A stretch of 64,000 nt of DNA from Actinacidiphila sp. DG2A-62 (GCF_035825295.1 NZ_JAYMGI010000002.1:5008501-5072500), one strand, 5' to 3'; shown: positions 1 through 9,954, numbered from the stretch's first letter. A program made the numbers and translations. Notes: a model not told the origin generated them from the sequence alone.

Positions 1-2058
1 GTCGTTGGTGTAATAGCCGATCGAAGCGCCGGTGGCCTGGGTGGTGGTGCGGCCGAAGGCGTCGTAGACGATGCCGCCGGTGCCGCCGACGGTCTGGAGG
101 CGGTCGGCGCTGTCGTAGGTGGAGGCGGTGCTGACCGGGGTCCCGGGGGTGCCGTCGGGGTTGTCGACGGTGGTGGTCAGGCCGGTGCGGTTGGTGTTGT
201 CGTCGAAGGTGTAGGTGCGGTGGGTGGTGGTGTCGGCCTGGGTGTCGTCGGTGTGGGTGAGGCGGCCGGCCGGGTCGTAGGTGTACGCCTGGTCGCCGGT
301 GTCGGAGGCGTGGGTGGCCTGCTGGCCCTGGACGGTTTCGGAGGCGGAGTCCTCGGCGACGGTCATGCCGTCGCTGTCACGGGTGTAGGTGCGTGAGGTG
401 TCCGCGCCGGTCTCGTCCTGGCCGAGGGTGAGGGTGTAGCCGCCGGGCAGGGCCTCGGTGGCCAGGTCGCCGTCGGCGTCGTAGGCGGCGGTGAAGGTTC
501 CCGCCACGGAATCGGTGCGGGAGGTCTCCAGGCCGCGCGGGTCCTTGGTGGTGTCGTAGGTGTAGGTGGTCGTCGACGGCGCGGAGTCGGTGGTTTTGGT
601 GGGCCGGTCCAGCTGGTCGTACCAGGTGGTGGCGGTGTTGCCGGCGCCGTCGGTGTACGAGATCTGCCTGCCCAGCGCGTCGTAGCTGTTGCTGATGGTC
701 TGGGTGCCGTTGCTCGTGGTGGCGACCTTGCCGGTGGCCTGGTCGTAGGTGGTGGAGATGTCGGGCACCGCGGTGCCGGCCCCGCCGGTCACCACGACCT
801 TGATGGTCCGCCCGGCACCGTCGTAGGTCGTGGTGGTGGTGCGGGTGACGCCGCCCGCGGTGTCGGCCTCGGTGGCGGTGCTGCCCCACCGGTCGTACGT
901 GGTGGTCGTGGTCGGCAGCTGGGACGGGTTGGTGCCGCCGCCGGTGATGGCGCCGGCCGGGCCGACCGAGCAGACCAGGTCGGCCCATTCGGGGCGGCCC
1001 TGGCACGTGCCGGTGCCGGTCGCGGACCAGTAGGTGGTGACGGTGGCGCCGGCGTCGGTGCCGTTGGACTTGGGCAGGGTGGTCTTGATGACGCGGCCCT
1101 GTGAGTCGTAACTGGTGGTCTTGACCAGGTTCAGGCCGCCGGGGTCGGTGACCGTCTGGGTCACCAGGCCCTTGGCCCAGTCGTACGCGGTCGTGTTGGT
1201 GCGCTTGTCGGCGTCGGTCGAGTATCCGGGCACGGATGCGCCGACGGTGACGGTGGTGGGCTGGTTGGCGGCGGTCGCGGTGCCGTCGGTCGGCCGGCCC
1301 TGGTCGTAGGTCGTGACGGTGTGCTGCCGGGCCGGAACGACGCTCCCCGCGGGCAGGTCGGTGCCTCCGGCCGGTGCGCTCAGCGTCGAGGCGAGCGTGA
1401 CCAGGTGCAGCGGCCCGTACTCCTCCAGCTCACGCTGCCCCACGGTGGCAGGGTCGGTGTCCTTGTCGGTGCCGGCGTCCGAGCTGACGCTGCTGGTGTT
1501 GTACACCGACGTCGTCGACAGCTGCTGCGCGCGGTCGGCGGTGGACAGCTCCTCGATGCCGAGTTGCTGCAGCTCGCCGTAGCCGGCGGATGCCGCGCCG
1601 GCCAAGGCGAGTTCGCGGTTGCCCGCGGTCAGCTCCCGCACCGTGTTGCCGTATGGGTCGTACTCGGTGGTGGTGATGTGCCCGCCGGGCGAGGCCGTGT
1701 TGACCTCGTTCCCCGAGGCGTCGGTGTAGGTGATCGTGGCCCGGCCGTAGTCACCGGCGCCGAGGGCGGTGCCGTCGTGGGTGGAAGGGACCTGGTCGGC
1801 GGGGAAGACCGCGGTGGCATCCGAAGGAGTGTCGCTCTGTCCCCACGCGGCGACGTCCGTGCCGCCCATCGCGTAGGGAGCCGAGCTCCCGCTCAGCGGC
1901 ACGTCGTAGACGACGCTGGTGGTCGCGGTGCCGTTGGTCTGCGTGGCGCTGCCCGGGGTCAGGGTCGCGCGGCTTGCGGAGACGAGCATGCCGTCCCCGG
2001 CGACCAGGGAGGTGCCGACCTTGGCGTAGACGAGGGTCCACGGCAGCTCGCCGGCCGG
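1..2058 (-). CDS. RHS/YD-repeat region, downstream reading frame (partial)
   Basis: This is the continuation, in a shifted frame, of the secreted RHS protein that starts at 5414. Read on the minus strand with codons ending at position 1, it stays open to the window edge. It encodes repeated YD-type units such as TTTYDRWGSTATE, TTTYDGAGRTIK, SNSYDALGRQIS and IVYDAFGRTTT, the hallmark of RHS/wall-associated repeat proteins that build a beta-cage around a C-terminal toxin or effector. The C-terminal core and any toxin tip lie left of the window. No start codon of its own is expected, because the frame joins the upstream part near 2053-2060, where one base seems to be missing. It could be a broken gene, or one gene with a sequencing error; I favour one gene. 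Confidence 0.72.
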
Positions 2059-5000
2059 GTCAGTGTGGTGATCCGCCCCGAACTGTCGTAGTCGTAGGCG
2101 GTGATCAGCTTGGGGCTGATCCGTGGGTCCCACTCCTGCCGCAGTCGGCCGGAGGTGTCGTACGCGTACTGCGCCACCGCGGTCGCGGTCGCCGCCGACG
2201 CGCCGGGGTTGGTCGCCCACAGGCGGATCTGCTGAACCTGCCCGGCGTAGTCGCCGAACACCGACGACGTGGCCGTGGTGGTGGTGGCGTAGACGTATTC
2301 CAGGACGCGGCAGCCCTTGGTCGACGGAGTGGCCGCGCAGGTGGCCTGCGTGACCGCGGTGGTCGGCGCGATCACGTACTTCGGCCGCGCCAGCACACTG
2401 CTGCCGACGGTGACCTTCTCCGAGACCACCTGCGTGGTGGAGTTGTCGGTGGGCAGGAACGTGGAGGTCACCTGCCAGGTCGTCGCGGCCGGGTCGACCT
2501 TCGCGAACGTCGTGGTCGTCCCGTCGGTGTCCTTGAGCGTGAACGTCCCGGTCAGCGAGCCGGTCAACGTGAGGTCCTCGGCGCCGGGTTCTGGTTTCCA
2601 GCCGCCGCTCTTGGCGGTGAACCCCGTCGGATCGCCGTCCACGTCGACCAGCGCGACCGAGGTGGCGGACGTCTTGCGGATGTAGGACCAGTCCGAGTCG
2701 GTGATCTCCGCGGTGGTGCCCGCGCTCCACTGCGGGCCGAAGATCGCCGCCTGGCCCTCCTGCGACGAGCCCAGGCCAGGACGACGCGAGGAGGCCGTGC
2801 GGGTGACGGTCAGGTCGAAGCCCGACGCGTCGGTGGCGCTCAGCGTGGCGTCACCGGTCAGCGAGTTCACGGATACCGGCCCGACGTCCACAGCGGGTGC
2901 GGTGCCGGCGTTGCGGTCGACGGTGACGGTGTGCGGCAGGCTGGCCACGGTGGTGGTGCCGTCGGTGAACAGTGCCCGGATGTCGACGGGGCCGTCCTCT
3001 GTGAGGCTGTCGGTGACGTTCCACGTCAGCGCGGCCGGCGCACCGCCGGTCAGCGGCACCGGCCACGCCGACAGCGCGCTGCCGCCCGCCGTGGTGACAT
3101 CAGCGGCGGGAACGGCCTGCCAGGTGTCGGTCTCGCCCCGGCGGTACTGGTAGGTCACGCCGGTGTAGCCCTTGGCGGTGTCCGAGGTCGCCGCCAGTGC
3201 GATCCGGCGGGCCGGACGATCGCCGTCGCCGGGCTTGGCCAGCGCCGCACCCGCCCCGGCGTAGAAGGTGTACGTGGCGGCCGCGGAGACGTTGCCCGCA
3301 GCGTCGCGGGTGTGCGCGACCAGGGTGTGCTTGCCCTCGCCCTTCAGCGTCAGCGACTTGGTGACCGCGCCGCCGGCGGTGGCGACCGTCGTCCACGTGC
3401 CGCCGTCGACCTGGTACTGGAAGTCCTTCACGTCGCTGCTGGGCGAGGTGAACGTGAAGGCGCCGGTGAAGGCGCCGCTCGCGTCCGGCGTGCCCGCCCA
3501 GGTACCGGACGGGAAGTCCGTCGAGGCGACGCTCGTGGCCGCGGGCGCGGTGGTGTCCACGGTGAACGTCCGCCAGGACGTGAAACCGCCCGACGCCGAC
3601 CACCAGTTGGCCCCGTCGTAGGAGGACGCGTGCCACTTGTACGAGCCCTGCGCCAGCGGCGTGCCCGGCGACCAGGTCGCGGTCGCACCAGAGGCCACGT
3701 ACGGCGAGTACCCGCTGGCCACCAGCGTGGTGCCGGCCGCGTTCCAGATCTCGTAGAGCGTCTTGACCGTGTTGCCGTCCGCGTCGGTGGACTTCGACTG
3801 CAGCGCCGGCGTCGTGTCGTTGGTGGCCGCGCCGTTCACCGGCGCGACCAGAGTCGGCAGCGACGGGCGGGAGTTGTACGTCACCGTGATGTTCGGGTTC
3901 AGCGACGTCGCGTTGCCGGAGTAGAAGTTCTTCCACCCGTACGGGTCGGACTCGTCCGTCGCGCGCAGACCCAGGTTGTTGGTGCCGTTGCCGTTGCCCG
4001 ACCACGCCTGCACCAGCGACGTCACATCCGTGCTGGTCCAACCCGCAGCGCACGCCGAGGAGTAGCCTTTGGTCGCGGTGCTGGAGGCGTACTCGCTGCC
4101 CCACGTCGGCTGGTTCGTCCACGTCGTGGAGGTGTCCGCGTGCGTGGTCGACCAGATCTCCCAGCTCTTGGCCGTGCACGACCAGGAGTGGAACTCGTAC
4201 AGGTTCAGCGTCGCCGACGAGACCACCTTGCCCGCGATACTCGTCATCGGGAACGACAGGAACGAACGGGCGATCTGACCGGAGCCGTTGTTGCCCAGCT
4301 TCAGCTCCGTCGACGTCGACTCGTCGGTGTTGTACCCCTGCTCCACGAACGTGTCGAAACTGCTCGCCACGTTCACCGTGGGGTCCACCGTCACCGGGAA
4401 CACGGTCGCCGGATCGGCCAGGAACGCCGCATCCGGCGTCAGCGTCACATCGACATCGTCACCGCTCTGCGCGACCTTCACCCCGACCTGCGCGGTGTGC
4501 GTGTGCTCACCGGAATTCGGATCAGTGGTCGCGTCCCACATCGTCGGCGCCGGCAGAACCGCCTGCACCTTGCCCGAGGCGGCATCGGTGAACGCCACCG
4601 AACCGTCGCCCTGTGCCGCCGCCCTCAGCCCCGGAGCCGACAGCGTCAACGTCACCGAACCGTTCGCGTCCACCGCGTCCCGGCCCTTGAGCCGCAGAAA
4701 CTGCTCGAACCCCGTCCGCGTCGTGTCGACCAGCAGATCGGTGTCGGTCAGCGCGTCCGCGTAGGTGGCCTGCGTCCCGGCAACGCTCGGCGCCGCCAGC
4801 ACACCACGCCAGGAGACCGTCAACGGCTTCCCGTCCGCACCGTCCAGCGTCACCAACGGCACCGCAGGAGTCGCCGGATCACCCGGCGGCGTCCCCGCCG
4901 CCTCGATCTTCGCCGCGTCCGCGGCCGACGTCGCCCCCGCCAGCGTCAGCCCCAGCGGATGCGACTTCGCCGCCACCGTCCCGTCCGCCTGCGTCACCAG

Positions 5001-5414
5001 ATCCGGATCGATCGTCCGCCACGTGCCGGAGGCGTCCTTGAAACGCTGCGGCCCCGCATACGCCTGCTCGGTCACCGACCCGTCCGGGTCCACCCACACC
5101 GTCGCATACGCCGTCCGCGCCGACAGATCCTCGATCCGCCGCCCCTGCAACCGCGCCATCAACAACGCCGACGCCCGATCCGACGCCTCCGCCGGCCCTG
5201 AAACCGACGCCGACCGCGGCTGGGACTGGACCTGCACCGGCGCCGCTGCCGGCGCCGCCGCGACCGCGATCCCCGAATCCCCCGCCAGCGTCGCCGCCTC
5301 GACGGCCAACGCCATCACCACAGCAACCGACACCCGCCGCAACCACCGCGACGACGACACCCTCAATCGAGCGCCCGGCCAACGGCGCCGGACACCCCCC
5401 CACCCTCTGACCAC
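1959..5414 (-). CDS. Secreted DNRLRE-domain / RHS-repeat protein, N-terminal part
   Basis: GTG start at 5414, with GAGGAG about seven bases upstream. Residues 1-55 form an Arg-rich then hydrophobic signal peptide (VSVAVVMALAVEAATLAG, followed by Ala-rich cleavage sites). A proline/alanine linker follows, then a DNRLRE-type beta-sandwich around residues 345-510 (FVEQGYNTDESTSTELKLG, then SFLSFPMTSIAGKVVSSATL, then VTSLVQAWSGN), then Ig-like segments, then the first RHS units ending in YDYDSSGRITTLT near residue 1118. After that the frame loses RHS character and stops at 1959. RHS proteins normally read LTPPGE at this joint; here the DNA reads one base short, and the true continuation is the other frame to position 1. 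The role is probably cell-surface or polymorphic-toxin delivery; the cargo is not visible. Confidence 0.8.
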   Translation of the reverse strand: MVRGWGGVRRRWPGARLRVSSSRWLRRVSVAVVMALAVEAATLAGDSGIAVAAAPAAAPVQVQSQPRSASVSGPAEASDRASALLMARLQGRRIEDLSARTAYATVWVDPDGSVTEQAYAGPQRFKDASGTWRTIDPDLVTQADGTVAAKSHPLGLTLAGATSAADAAKIEAAGTPPGDPATPAVPLVTLDGADGKPLTVSWRGVLAAPSVAGTQATYADALTDTDLLVDTTRTGFEQFLRLKGRDAVDANGSVTLTLSAPGLRAAAQGDGSVAFTDAASGKVQAVLPAPTMWDATTDPNSGEHTHTAQVGVKVAQSGDDVDVTLTPDAAFLADPATVFPVTVDPTVNVASSFDTFVEQGYNTDESTSTELKLGNNGSGQIARSFLSFPMTSIAGKVVSSATLNLYEFHSWSCTAKSWEIWSTTHADTSTTWTNQPTWGSEYASSTATKGYSSACAAGWTSTDVTSLVQAWSGNGNGTNNLGLRATDESDPYGWKNFYSGNATSLNPNITVTYNSRPSLPTLVAPVNGAATNDTTPALQSKSTDADGNTVKTLYEIWNAAGTTLVASGYSPYVASGATATWSPGTPLAQGSYKWHASSYDGANWWSASGGFTSWRTFTVDTTAPAATSVASTDFPSGTWAGTPDASGAFTGAFTFTSPSSDVKDFQYQVDGGTWTTVATAGGAVTKSLTLKGEGKHTLVAHTRDAAGNVSAAATYTFYAGAGAALAKPGDGDRPARRIALAATSDTAKGYTGVTYQYRRGETDTWQAVPAADVTTAGGSALSAWPVPLTGGAPAALTWNVTDSLTEDGPVDIRALFTDGTTTVASLPHTVTVDRNAGTAPAVDVGPVSVNSLTGDATLSATDASGFDLTVTRTASSRRPGLGSSQEGQAAIFGPQWSAGTTAEITDSDWSYIRKTSATSVALVDVDGDPTGFTAKSGGWKPEPGAEDLTLTGSLTGTFTLKDTDGTTTTFAKVDPAATTWQVTSTFLPTDNSTTQVVSEKVTVGSSVLARPKYVIAPTTAVTQATCAATPSTKGCRVLEYVYATTTTATSSVFGDYAGQVQQIRLWATNPGASAATATAVAQYAYDTSGRLRQEWDPRISPKLITAYDYDSSGRITTLTRPASCRGPSSTPRSAPPWSPGTACSSPQAARP

Positions 5415-5533
5415 GCAAACTCCTCAACAGACAGGCCCGACGGGCCCGAGTTGAGGAATCTTCACATAAACCGCACAACCAGGGAAGTGATCAACTAAAC
5501 CAACTCGCCACAAACCATGGAGTCGCAATGAAT

Positions 5534-6130
5534 TCACCAAGAAGTGCTATGGGGCGTCGACGTTGGGCGAGACGAGAAATCCTCTCTGATCATGCCGAAT
5601 CCGGCAGCGGGATCGCCTGACGCCGATTCAAACGCCGACTCCCTGTGGCCAAGGACACAGAACCTCGCTGCATCCAGTCCAATTTGGTGCCTCGTCGAAC
5701 GCCGATAGGAGTCGCGCTGGTCGATCCACCAGCCGGCTCGGGTGACGGTGCGCGCCTTGTCCTCGATCGCTTCCCACTCGGTGTCGGTAGTGCCACCTTC
5801 GATGACGAGGGTGGTGTAGGCGGTGGTCAGGAGTTGGTGGCGGCAGCGGATGGCCCAGACGACGGCGCGTTCGGCGCCGTCCAGGGGCGGCATGCGGTAC
5901 TGGGCTGACCAGGCTTCGGACTCCGCTTGCTCCTCAGCGCGCTTGGCTTGGAGCCATTCGCGGGTGCTCGTGGCGTCCGCTTGGTGGGTCTGCTTCCAGC
6001 ACTCGGTGCGGGGGCGCTCGCTCAGCCATCGGGCGAGGCCGGCGCGTTCGTCGGCGCGCCGGGTGCCGAGGTCGTGCTCAGCTATGTGTCCGCACGGGTG
6101 CGTGATCTGGAAAGTCGTCTTCACGGCCAT
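5534..6130 (-). CDS. Uncharacterised protein with HPCGH motif
   Basis: 198 residues, ATG at 6130 with AAGGAG eight bases upstream. The N-terminus reads TTFQITHPCGHIAEHDLG, a Cys/His pattern that could hold a metal, followed by a charged helical stretch (REWLQAKRAEEQAESEAW) and a C-terminal region with ARTVTRAGWWIDQRDS. I recognise no named domain. It is the last gene of the minus-strand block that runs down from the conjugation genes, 26 bp after the preceding gene, so it is probably co-transcribed with them. Its last 20 residues (after about 178) look less conserved in character, and the stop could shift in relatives. Function unknown. Confidence 0.6.
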   Translation of the reverse strand: MAVKTTFQITHPCGHIAEHDLGTRRADERAGLARWLSERPRTECWKQTHQADATSTREWLQAKRAEEQAESEAWSAQYRMPPLDGAERAVVWAIRCRHQLLTTAYTTLVIEGGTTDTEWEAIEDKARTVTRAGWWIDQRDSYRRSTRHQIGLDAARFCVLGHRESAFESASGDPAAGFGMIREDFSSRPTSTPHSTSW

Positions 6131-6156
6131 GAGGGCTGCTCCTTGGGCGGGTTGGG

Positions 6157-6963
6157 TCAGCGGGCTCGGGAGGGGGCCGTGCGTGGGTCTGTCGGGCGGA
6201 CGGGGGTGGCGACGGGGACGGGCGCGGGCTTGGTACGGGGCAGGCCCGTGCGGGTGGGGCTGGCGGTGAGTGCGGCTGCGTTCAGGGAGGGGAATGTGCC
6301 GGACACCGTGTCCCGGCTCTCGCGGTGCGCTGGGTCGGTCGGTGCCGGGGCGCTGCGGGTGGTGATCTGGGCTGCGCGGGCGGGTTGAACGGCGACCTCA
6401 AGGCCCGCTCGGCTCATCGCCGGCGCGGTCCGGGCGACGATGCGGAGGGTGTCCTCGCGGCCGAGGTCGTGGGGCAGGTCGTAGACGTCCCAGGCGGCCC
6501 GGTAGCGGAAGCCGTGCTCGTCCAGGATCTGTTCTGCGCGTTCGGCTGACGGGGCGTCGTCGGTCGTGGCGGCGACGACACCGAGGAGGGGGTGGTCGGC
6601 GAAGGCGACGTCGGGGGCGCGGTCGGCCGGTCGCCGGGGCAAGTCAGGTGGGGCTGCGGTGGCGCGGGAGCTGGGGGCGGGGAGGCTGATGTCGGGGTCG
6701 AGGACGAGGTCGGCGTGGACGTGGTAACCGGCGCGACGGAGCAGGTCGACGGCGCGGGTGGCGCGGGCGTTGGGCTCGTGATGCTGGTTGGCCAGCACGA
6801 ACATGCCTTGGTGGTTAGAGACGGGGTGGAAGTCGAAGCCGTCGAGCATCCAGGCGGTGGCGGCGAACGGGCCGGAGGTGACGGCGACGATCCCGTACTG
6901 GGGGTGGCGGCCGATCGTGAGGTCCAAGTCGGGTATGGCGGGTTCGGGGGTGTGGGCGGGCAT
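6157..6963 (-). CDS. Uncharacterised protein with duplicated ~75-residue domain
   Basis: 268 residues, ATG at 6963 with GAAGGA upstream. An upstream extension of the frame is Arg/Pro-rich and non-coding in character. The protein contains the same pattern twice: residues ~13-90 (GRHPQYGIVAVTSGPF, AAWMLDGFDFHP-like, then ARATRAVDLLRRAGYHVHADL) and residues ~120-200 (ADHPLLGVVAATTDD, AEQILDEHGFRYRAAWDVY, then LRIVARTAPAMSRAGLEVAV). Both copies combine HP-x2-G-(I/V)-VA, an aromatic-rich turn and a helix ending in an RAG-type sequence. This suggests a tandem alpha/beta fold of unknown function. The C-terminus is a Pro/Arg-rich tail. It sits within the accessory block beside the type IV secretion genes. 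Confidence 0.65.
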   Translation of the reverse strand: MPAHTPEPAIPDLDLTIGRHPQYGIVAVTSGPFAATAWMLDGFDFHPVSNHQGMFVLANQHHEPNARATRAVDLLRRAGYHVHADLVLDPDISLPAPSSRATAAPPDLPRRPADRAPDVAFADHPLLGVVAATTDDAPSAERAEQILDEHGFRYRAAWDVYDLPHDLGREDTLRIVARTAPAMSRAGLEVAVQPARAAQITTRSAPAPTDPAHRESRDTVSGTFPSLNAAALTASPTRTGLPRTKPAPVPVATPVRPTDPRTAPSRAR

Positions 6964-7073
6964 GGCGGATTCCTTCGCGGGCGCTGGTCGGGATGGGGCG
7001 GCGGGCGAGGGGCGTTCTGCGGATGCCGGGCATGCGGGGTTCCTTCCGGTGCTGGTGCCGGTGCGGGGTGGGG

Positions 7074-8249
7074 TCAGCGGGTGCGGGTGGGGTCGGTGCC
7101 GGCCGGGCTCGGGGAAGCGGATGGTGTGGGCTCGGCACCGGGCGACGGGGGCGGCTGGTCGCGTCGGCTGGTCGCGGCCGGGGAGACCGCCCGGGCTGCG
7201 GCTCGGCGTTGTTCGCCAGCGACGACGGGGTGTTGGGGGTGGGTGGTGTGGCGGTCGGCCAGGGTGTTGCGGAGTTGGCGGATGTCCAGGGAGCAGGAGA
7301 TGAGGTGGCCCGCCATGCGGTGGAGTTGGGCGGCGTAGAGGGGATCGAAGGGGCCGTCGAGGCCGTGCCACCATTCGGCGGCGGCTTCCAGTACGTCGCC
7401 GATGTGGTGCAGCGCGCCGTCGCCGGGCGCGGTCAGTTCGCTCAGCGCCGCGATGACCTGGCCGCTGTGCGTGGCCCCTTGGACGGTCTCGGTCAGCTGG
7501 GCGAGCCGGTCGTTGAGGCCGACCGCGGTGTCGGGAGGCCGGCCGGGCGGCTGGCCGGTGTCGAGGAGGCCGGCGGGGGCGGCGTAGGCGATGCAGTGGT
7601 GCTTGAGGATGTCGACGGCGGCGGTGACGGCGCGGCGCTGTTCGGCGGGGTCGGTCATGCCGACCGGTAGGCGGTGGTGGTGGTCGCCGGTGCGGTCGAT
7701 GACCGGGATGAACCCGGCCCGGTGCAGGACGGCCTCGACGGCCGGCACGCTGCCCGGGGCGACCGGTCCGCGCAGCAGCGGTATGCCGAGCTGTTCCAGG
7801 CGAGTGTCGATGGCGGCGAACAGTGGGCCTGGCGCGGCGCCGTGCTCCTCGTCCGGGCCGCCGGGTTCGGAGTCGTAGACGACTTCGTGCAGTGCAGGAT
7901 CGCCGGGGTGGCCGCGGGTGACCAGCCACGCCGGAGGAAGGCCGGGCGGGTGCCGCGCGGGCGGCTCCTGGGACGGAGAGATGAGCAGCGCGCTGCCGTC
8001 AGGGAGAGCGACATGAACGGTGAAGTCGCTGAGGCCGAACACGACGGCGCAGTCGAGGCCACGCCGACGCAACAGACCGGTGAGGTGCTCGTACGGGTAG
8101 TCGCTGTGCGCCGACCGGCGGGCCGAGGCATCGGCGGACGGTCCGCTGGGACCGAGGATGCGGGCGGTGACCCGCGATCCTTGCGCGCTGAAGTGCACGG
8201 CGACGTCCGCATCGGTGTCGGGTTCCTGCTGGTGACGGGAGTTGTTCAT
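7074..8249 (-). CDS. Uncharacterised conjugation-block protein (391 aa)
   Basis: ATG at 8249 (MNNSRHQQEPD). The longer open frame upstream of it is compositionally a shadow. Residues 1-90 include a compact segment (VAVHFSAQGSRVTARILG, then YEHLTGLLRRRGLDCAVVFG, then FTVHVALPDGSALLIS). The middle carries RLEQLGIPLLRGPVAPGS and a DHHHRLPVGM stretch. Residues ~250-350 form a helical bundle (LNDRLAQLTETVQGATHSGQ, then MAGHLISCSLDIRQLRNTLA). The tail is disordered and Ser/Pro/Thr-rich. No catalytic motif is recognisable. It lies between two other orphan proteins, with 37-bp spacing to its upstream neighbour, suggesting one transcript. Function unknown; possibly a cytosolic partner of the neighbouring transfer apparatus. 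Confidence 0.62.
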   Translation of the reverse strand: MNNSRHQQEPDTDADVAVHFSAQGSRVTARILGPSGPSADASARRSAHSDYPYEHLTGLLRRRGLDCAVVFGLSDFTVHVALPDGSALLISPSQEPPARHPPGLPPAWLVTRGHPGDPALHEVVYDSEPGGPDEEHGAAPGPLFAAIDTRLEQLGIPLLRGPVAPGSVPAVEAVLHRAGFIPVIDRTGDHHHRLPVGMTDPAEQRRAVTAAVDILKHHCIAYAAPAGLLDTGQPPGRPPDTAVGLNDRLAQLTETVQGATHSGQVIAALSELTAPGDGALHHIGDVLEAAAEWWHGLDGPFDPLYAAQLHRMAGHLISCSLDIRQLRNTLADRHTTHPQHPVVAGEQRRAAARAVSPAATSRRDQPPPSPGAEPTPSASPSPAGTDPTRTR

Positions 8250-8286
8250 CAGAGCTGGCCTTGGAGCGAGAGGCGGGGGCGGCCAG

Positions 8287-9393
8287 TCAGCGCCGGGGGC
8301 CGGGGCGGGCCGCAGCGCTGGGCGGCGGGGTCGGTACGGGATCGGTCCGGCTCGTCGCGGCTGCGGCCGCATGGGTGCGCAGGGCGGCGGCCCCGTCGAC
8401 CCCGAAAGGTCCGCGCTGCGGAGGCGGTGGCGGGCTTTCGGGAGCCGGATCGGGTATCTGCTGGTGTTGGGGGTGGGGTGGGCGGCCGACGCGGTGGGTG
8501 AGGTGATCGGCGGCGCGGGCCAGCGCGACGGCGCCGTACGCGAGTTGCTCGGCGATCGGCCAGAGGTCTGCGGCGTGTAGGTGTTCGGTCGGCTGCCGGT
8601 GCTGGTCGTGTCCGGCCGGGGTGTGGGCGGTGTCCGCAGTGGACGTGGTGTCCGCGGTGGTGGTCGCCCAGGTGGTGATGGTCTGTCGTGCTCGGGCGAG
8701 TGCGGCGTCGATGCCCTGGGCTCGGTGCAGGTCCGGTCCGGTGACGGGATCGTGGTAGTCCTCGGGACGGGCCGTGCGGCGCACGGCGTCCAGGAGCTGC
8801 GGGGCGTGGGCGAGCAGGACGTCGACGTAGCGGTGGGCGGCGGCGTTGCGGGCAGCGGTGATCGCGGCTTCGCCCGACGCGTTCGGGGCGTCCCGCGCGG
8901 TGAGGCGCGCCTTCGCCTGCTGGTCGGCGTTGCGGATGCCTGCGGCTGCATCGGAGACGATCTTGGTGCGCAGCGTCCAGACGGCGTGTTCGTAGCGGGG
9001 CAGCAGGCGTGCGGTGATCCGGTGGGCGGCGCGGGCGGGCTGGGTGGCGGGTAGGTGGATGGCGTGGGGGATGTCGGGGCCGGTGCTCAGGTCGTACATC
9101 TGCTGGGTGCCGGGCAGGGCGAGCGCGCCGGTGATGATCGTGTCGGTGCGTGTGGGGTGGTCGACCATGATCAGCCGGAGGGGGCCGGAGGAGAGGATCG
9201 CGGCGCGGGGCAGGGGGTGTTCCCAGCTGGCCCACGACACCGATCCGCCGTCCCACAGGTTGTCGTTGGCCTGGGTGCGCAGGCGGGGTGACGCCGTCCA
9301 GTCCTGGTCGGTGACGGTCCAGGTGCCGGGGAGACGGCCGGCGACGGCGTGGGCGAGGCGGGAGAGGTCGGCGCGGCGGGTGTTCGGCGGCAT
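8287..9393 (-). CDS. Uncharacterised protein, paralogue of the 9955-10965 product
   Basis: 368 residues, ATG at 9393 (MPPNTRRADLSRL), preceded by a GAGGAAG-type ribosome site. Residues ~8-95 match the gene two places upstream: both read ARLPG(S/T)W, LWD-x-G-x-V-x-WA, R-AA(I/L)L-x-x-GP, and a hydrophobic strand ending in ALA-x-PG or PLA-x-PG. After that domain this copy has a long charged helical section (TARLLPRYEHAVWTLRTKI) and an Ala/Thr/His-rich tail with LWPIAEQLAYGAVALARAAD. The shared N-terminal module is therefore a repeated building block of this gene block. Function unknown. Confidence 0.65.
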   Translation of the reverse strand: MPPNTRRADLSRLAHAVAGRLPGTWTVTDQDWTASPRLRTQANDNLWDGGSVSWASWEHPLPRAAILSSGPLRLIMVDHPTRTDTIITGALALPGTQQMYDLSTGPDIPHAIHLPATQPARAAHRITARLLPRYEHAVWTLRTKIVSDAAAGIRNADQQAKARLTARDAPNASGEAAITAARNAAAHRYVDVLLAHAPQLLDAVRRTARPEDYHDPVTGPDLHRAQGIDAALARARQTITTWATTTADTTSTADTAHTPAGHDQHRQPTEHLHAADLWPIAEQLAYGAVALARAADHLTHRVGRPPHPQHQQIPDPAPESPPPPPQRGPFGVDGAAALRTHAAAAATSRTDPVPTPPPSAAARPGPRR

Positions 9394-9436
9394 GACGGCT
9401 TCCTCAGATGGTCGGAGCGGCGGCGGGCCGACGGGG

Positions 9437-9928
9437 TCAGCGCGGGTGCCGGCCGGCGGGGGCGGTCGACGGCGGCGGGCCCGGGGCGGGTGTGCGGACG
9501 GGCGCGGGGTGCGGTGGGGTGAGGAGCGCGAGGTCGATGCCGAGGTCGACGTGGTGGAGCCGGCCGCCGCGGACGGCCGAGCGGCGCAGCGCCTCGGCCA
9601 GGACCGGGCCGAGACGTGTCCCGGGCACATCGCGGAAAGCGTGGGTGTGTGTCAACTCCACTGCCCACTCGGCGTGCTCGGGCGAGGCGAGCGTGGCCAT
9701 GCGCATGATGCGGACCAGCGCGAAGCGTGCCTGGTCCCATCCGCCCGCGCGGACACGGGAGTTGGCGGACGTGGAGGCCAGGACGGTGATGTCCCCGACG
9801 GCAATGCCGGGCAGCGGCTGGACGGTTGGGTTGGGCGGGCTCCAGCGCAGGGTCGGACGCAGTGCGGCGAACTCTTCGTGAAGCTCGGTGGCTCCGCGCG
9901 GGACGTAGAGGGTGAACAGGCGGGTCAT
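9437..9928 (-). CDS. Small uncharacterised protein
   Basis: 163 residues, ATG at 9928. It begins MTRLFTLYVPRGATELHEEF and contains GIAVGDITVLASTSANSRV, then RFALVRIMRMATLASPEHAE, then ELTHTHAFRDVPGTRLGPVL, ending in a Pro-rich tail. It is predicted soluble, with no signal peptide or membrane segment. It sits between the two paralogues of this block, with 26 bp to the upstream gene and 43 bp to the downstream one, so it is very likely in the same operon. I recognise no family. Confidence 0.6.
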   Translation of the reverse strand: MTRLFTLYVPRGATELHEEFAALRPTLRWSPPNPTVQPLPGIAVGDITVLASTSANSRVRAGGWDQARFALVRIMRMATLASPEHAEWAVELTHTHAFRDVPGTRLGPVLAEALRRSAVRGGRLHHVDLGIDLALLTPPHPAPVRTPAPGPPPSTAPAGRHPR

Positions 9929-9954
9929 GGACGCTCCTGGGTCGAATCCGGTGA

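Noticed and set aside
1974-5201. 1075-residue open frame on the plus strand opposite the RHS gene
   Set aside because: Arg/Gly-rich composition with no motif; it is the antisense shadow of a high-GC coding region whose minus strand shows clear RHS and DNRLRE patterns.
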